From the NCBI RefSeq assembly GCF_000424545.1, contig NZ_AUKC01000044.1, forward strand, positions 1-34,850: DNA of 34,850 nt, read 5' to 3'. Source of the stretch: Butyrivibrio sp. NC3005. GTDB lineage: Bacteria; Bacillota; Clostridia; Lachnospirales; Lachnospiraceae. Made by a program: the position numbers and the translations under genes. A model generated the notes under the pieces. That model was not told where the DNA came from, searched no databases, and saw only the letters and a program-made list of their open reading frames with translations. Below, piece after piece: positions 32,612-34,850 of the stretch (positions within the stretch are counted from its first letter, which is position 1; every line of letters begins with the position of its first letter).

Positions 32612-33716
32612 CACTCCCTCTTTCATGGAAACTTGGCCTATGGAAAAATTTTGCCCCAGTGGTATATAGACAAAATGGAAATCTTTGCGCATATGGATTA
32701 TAACACTGCAAGATCTTATTTTGGTACATATCATATGCGAATATGCCCCAAATGCCTGAAAGATGGATATCATAGCATAATCCATCAGTTCCATTATGTA
32801 AAGACCTGCCCTTTCCATCCGGGAACAGGGACGAATGGGAGATTTGTTTTTGAACATAATTTCTATCACGCAGAAGGAATCAGATGCAGTCCGTATGAGA
32901 AAGGGACAGGATTTAATGCTTATTTATTACCCCTTCCTTGCTGCAGGACTAATCCAAATGACTTTTATGATACAGATGTGATCAATAGATCATGGGAAAG
33001 TGTACACTTCAAATATAAGTTATCTTTATTCACCTATTCTTTCTAAAGAAGCAGATAAAACGCCTATAATATCGAAAATGTATGTTGATCGACGCCCGGA
33101 AACATATGATTGTTTTCAAGCGGGTTTCTTAATGTGGTTTAATCAGCAGAATGTAGTATATAACCCATTTGAGCGCATAAAGAAGTTCTTCCGTATTATG
33201 CCTGCAGAGTATGACTCTTATGATATGGTTGACTGCTTTTTATTCGCAAAATATATGTCTATCATAGGCGAGGGCATTTTCTCACTGTCAGAAAACGATG
33301 TTAATACCTTACATTACGTGGACAGTATCCGTGATTCGGATATGACACTGCTCGCAATATGCTTCACATGGATAATGCAGGGCTTCGAAGAGCCCAGTGA
33401 TGCTATCAGCGCAGCCTGCCTTGGACACAACATCCGGCCTGTAATGCAAAGAAATTTACGGTCATATACTCTGGAAGATGTTACTTGTGTAGGTGGGATA
33501 CGTTTTTACGAAATTGGCGAATCTGAAGCAGATAAAGTTTATCTTAAACTTTTTATCATGTCAGATATGATAGATGACCTATGGATCCAGTTCAAGAAAT
33601 CAGCAACGTCTACAGGCGGAGTATATATATCTGATCCATGGAACACACTAATAATCCCGACATATCAGGTATTGTATCTGAAACATGAAGATATGTATGA
33701 AATAAGGAAATGCTAG
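32612..33716 (+). pseudogene. TniQ/TnsD-like zinc-finger protein, 5'-truncated and frameshifted
   Basis: Two overlapping frames appear to be one protein. The first (about 32612-33046) carries CPKC-x12-H-x6-CPFH (in ICPKCLKDGYHSIIHQF and KTCPFHP), the zinc-finger pattern of TniQ/TnsD target-selection proteins, with further cysteines later (RCSPYEKG, PCCRTNP). The second frame, open from 32982 and running to 33716, continues with DRRPETYDCFQAGFLMWF and has no known domain. The switch (+1) must lie between 32982 and 33046. The start is absent: the frame is open into the terminator T tract upstream, with only TTG (32633) and GTG (33000) as candidate starts and no ribosome site. TniQ assignment is tentative. 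Confidence 0.5.
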
Positions 33717-33733
33717 CTGTTACTCTGTTGGAA

Positions 33734-33762
33734 TTGACGAGGTAGGGCTAAAGTGTTATATT
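33734..33762 (+). promoter_or_regulatory. Promoter of hicAB
   Basis: TTGACG (33734-33739), a 17-bp spacer and TATATT (33757-33762). Predicted start near 33769, inside the palindrome described next. Confidence 0.7.
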
Positions 33763-33783
33763 GTAACTAGAAAATAGTTGCAA
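33761..33783. promoter_or_regulatory. Palindromic operator candidate of hicAB
   Basis: TTGTAACTA (33761-33769) and TAGTTGCAA (33775-33783) are inverted copies with one mismatch and a 5-bp centre. They cover the end of the -10, the predicted start site and the edge of the ribosome site. HicB antitoxins with a DNA-binding C-terminus repress their own operon, and this is the expected place for their site. Confidence 0.6.
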
Positions 33784-33794
33784 GAGGAATTACT

Positions 33795-34055
33795 GTGCCA
33801 AAGAAATCAAAATTACTAGAAAAAATACTGTCAAAACCCGCACCGACAAGTTTTACAATAAGAGAACTGGACGCACTTATGAAGCAATGTGGCTGCGAAA
33901 AGTTCGAGGGCGGAAGAGGATCAGGAATAGGCTATTATCATGTTGAAACCAAGCGCATCCTTCAATTTGACGGTCCACACCCAGGCAATGAGCTGTACAG
34001 GTATCATGTAAAGATGGTCATAGCATTTCTTAAGGAAGTAGGTGAGATAGAATGA
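33795..34055 (+). CDS. hicA: HicA family mRNA interferase toxin
   Basis: 86 aa with a GTG start, ribosome site AAGAGGA 7 bases upstream. The double-stranded-RNA-binding-like fold of HicA is recognised by GGRGSGIGYYHVETKR, with H49 as the catalytic histidine candidate, and by the ending HPGNELYRYHVKMVIAFLKE. It cleaves mRNA when free of antitoxin, halting translation. The toxin gene is first, as is usual for hicAB, and overlaps hicB by ATGA (34052-34055). Confidence 0.85.
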   Translation: MPKKSKLLEKILSKPAPTSFTIRELDALMKQCGCEKFEGGRGSGIGYYHVETKRILQFDGPHPGNELYRYHVKMVIAFLKEVGEIE

Positions 34056-34399
34056 TAAGTTCACTGATGGAATACAACGGATATCATGCAAAGGTAGAAT
34101 TTGACCAGGAAGATCAGATTTTTATCGGTCATGTTCTCGGAATCAATGATTCTCTGAACTTTCATGGAGAATCGGTAAAAGAGCTTACCCAGTCAATGCA
34201 TGACTGTATAGATAATTACCTGGATTACTGCAAAAAGATTGGTAAAGAGCCTGAGCGTGAGTTTAAAGGCTCCTTCAATGTCCGTATTAAACCCGAACAG
34301 CACAAGAAAATTGCATTATATGCTGCCAATGAAGGAATCACAATAAACCAGTTTGTATCCAGAGCTATTGATGATGAACTGGACATCCTAGAAGGTTAA
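34052..34399 (+). CDS. hicB: HicB family antitoxin
   Basis: 115 aa. The N-terminal half is the partial RNase H-like fold (YNGYHAKVEFDQEDQIFIGHV and ESVKELTQSMHDCIDNYL) that binds HicA. The C-terminal half, FNVRIKPEQHKKIALYAANE and INQFVSRAIDDEL, is a ribbon-helix-helix DNA-binding domain for self-repression. Start codon overlaps the hicA stop. It stabilises the surrounding island by neutralising HicA (inference). Confidence 0.87.
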   Translation: MISSLMEYNGYHAKVEFDQEDQIFIGHVLGINDSLNFHGESVKELTQSMHDCIDNYLDYCKKIGKEPEREFKGSFNVRIKPEQHKKIALYAANEGITINQFVSRAIDDELDILEG

Positions 34400-34446
34400 T
34401 AACTGTTGAATCATACTTATAAAACTATGATGCTGTATAGTTAAAC

Positions 34447-34452
34447 TTGACA
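34447..34452 (+). promoter_or_regulatory. Possible -35 of the IS promoter
   Basis: A perfect TTGACA lies 52 bp upstream of the IS orfA, but the expected -10 region (TTGAAA or TGAAAT) is weak. It may be part of the IS left end, whose terminal repeat cannot be placed without the right end. Confidence 0.35.
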
Positions 34453-34503
34453 ACTTGTTCTCGTATATCTTGAAATATAGGTAAGAGAATAAGGAGGTGC
34501 CAG

Positions 34504-34839
34504 ATGGCAACTAAACGGTATGATAAGGACTACAAAGTCCAAGCAGTCAAACTAATTAACGAAGTAGGTATGACAAAGGCGGTTAAGGAACTAGGTGTTT
34601 CTGCCAGTACTATGAGAGGCTGGGTAAATGCAGCAAAACAAGGAATGCTTGATCTTGGTGAAGGGTCATATACGCCTCAAAATGCCATGTCTTTAGCTGA
34701 AGAGATTCAAAGCCTTAGGAAACAAAACAAAGAGCTTATTAAGGCAAATAAACGTCTTCAGGAAGAAAATGAAATTCTTGCTGATGCTACAGCTTTTTTC
34801 GCGGCGAGCCGTCGGAAATCAGAAAGAACGAGCGACTGA
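34504..34839 (+). CDS. IS3-family transposase OrfA
   Basis: 111 aa. N-terminal helix-turn-helix (KRYDKDYKVQAVKLINEVG to VSASTMRGWV, about 4-42) binds the IS ends. A leucine-zipper coiled coil (about 66-92: AEEIQSLRKQNKELIKANK) mediates multimers and ends in EILADATAFFA, the usual OrfA ending. Ribosome site AAGGAGG. A T TTT TTC slippery heptamer near the end allows a -1 shift into orfB. The DDE domain (OrfB) lies beyond the window. Confidence 0.88.
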   Translation: MATKRYDKDYKVQAVKLINEVGMTKAVKELGVSASTMRGWVNAAKQGMLDLGEGSYTPQNAMSLAEEIQSLRKQNKELIKANKRLQEENEILADATAFFAASRRKSERTSD

Positions 34840-34850
34840 TTTTTATAGAT
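34794..34850 (+). promoter_or_regulatory. Programmed -1 frameshift site of the IS3 element and start of OrfB
   Basis: T TTT TTC (34794-34800) is in phase with the OrfA codons GCT TTT TTC, the layout needed for tandem slippage. The -1 frame continues open to the window end as RGEPSEIRKNERLIFID, like the junction in IS3/IS150 OrfAB fusions. No start codon for a separate OrfB is visible. Confidence 0.6.

Noticed and set aside
32612..33716. CRISPR-associated or Tn7-like transposon.
   Set aside because: Only a single TniQ-like finger is seen. There is no tnsABC, no cas gene and no repeat-spacer array anywhere in the window.

Overview
The window is low-G+C DNA from an anaerobic Firmicute, most likely a Lachnospiraceae member of the Butyrivibrio type. 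This is an inference from gene content: a type III glutamine synthetase, bacterial GOGAT, GH43/GH30 plant polysaccharide degradation, strong AGGAGG ribosome sites and AT-rich intergenic DNA. No rRNA, tRNA or CRISPR array was seen.

Layout. (1) 1-319: the 3' end of an IS200/IS605-type element (transposase tail plus right-end hairpin). (2) 400-10556: a nitrogen-assimilation operon. A near-consensus promoter and a leader with two intrinsic terminators precede asnB, glnN (GSIII), gltB and gltD, and a strong terminator follows. (3) 10672-18977: an envelope region. It holds a flippase-like (LPG synthase TM) protein, a three-gene cassette (two membrane proteins, one HdeD-like, plus a DUF6765 metal-site protein), an M13 metallopeptidase lipoprotein and an ABC-2 exporter of one ATPase and two permeases. 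(4) 19032-27480: an arabinan/galactan utilisation locus. It has a cytoplasmic GH43 exo-arabinofuranosidase, a surface GH43 endo-arabinanase lipoprotein, a CUT1 sugar ABC transporter without its ATPase, and a cytoplasmic GH30 that is probably an endo-beta-1,6-galactanase. Two copies of a roughly 110-bp palindrome-rich repeat flank it in opposite orientation. (5) 27509-29465: a CE1-type esterase on the minus strand, diverging from a DUF1963/YwqG protein. (6) 29466-34850: an accessory region made largely of broken mobile DNA. It contains a 145-nt multi-hairpin element, an FtsX-like permease tail fused to a transposase N-terminus, a gutted ICE-type helicase megaprotein, a small membrane protein, a frameshifted TniQ/TnsD-like zinc-finger protein, an intact hicAB toxin-antitoxin pair and the start of an IS3-family element.

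How the genes work together. The first operon captures ammonium (GSIII), makes glutamate (GOGAT) and probably makes asparagine; its leader suggests antitermination control. In the sugar locus the surface arabinanase cuts arabinan, the binding protein and permeases import oligosaccharides, and the GH43 and GH30 enzymes finish them inside the cell. The DUF6765 cassette and the M13-plus-ABC cluster are the least characterised intact units. The inverted repeat pair and the multi-hairpin element are the most unusual non-coding features.
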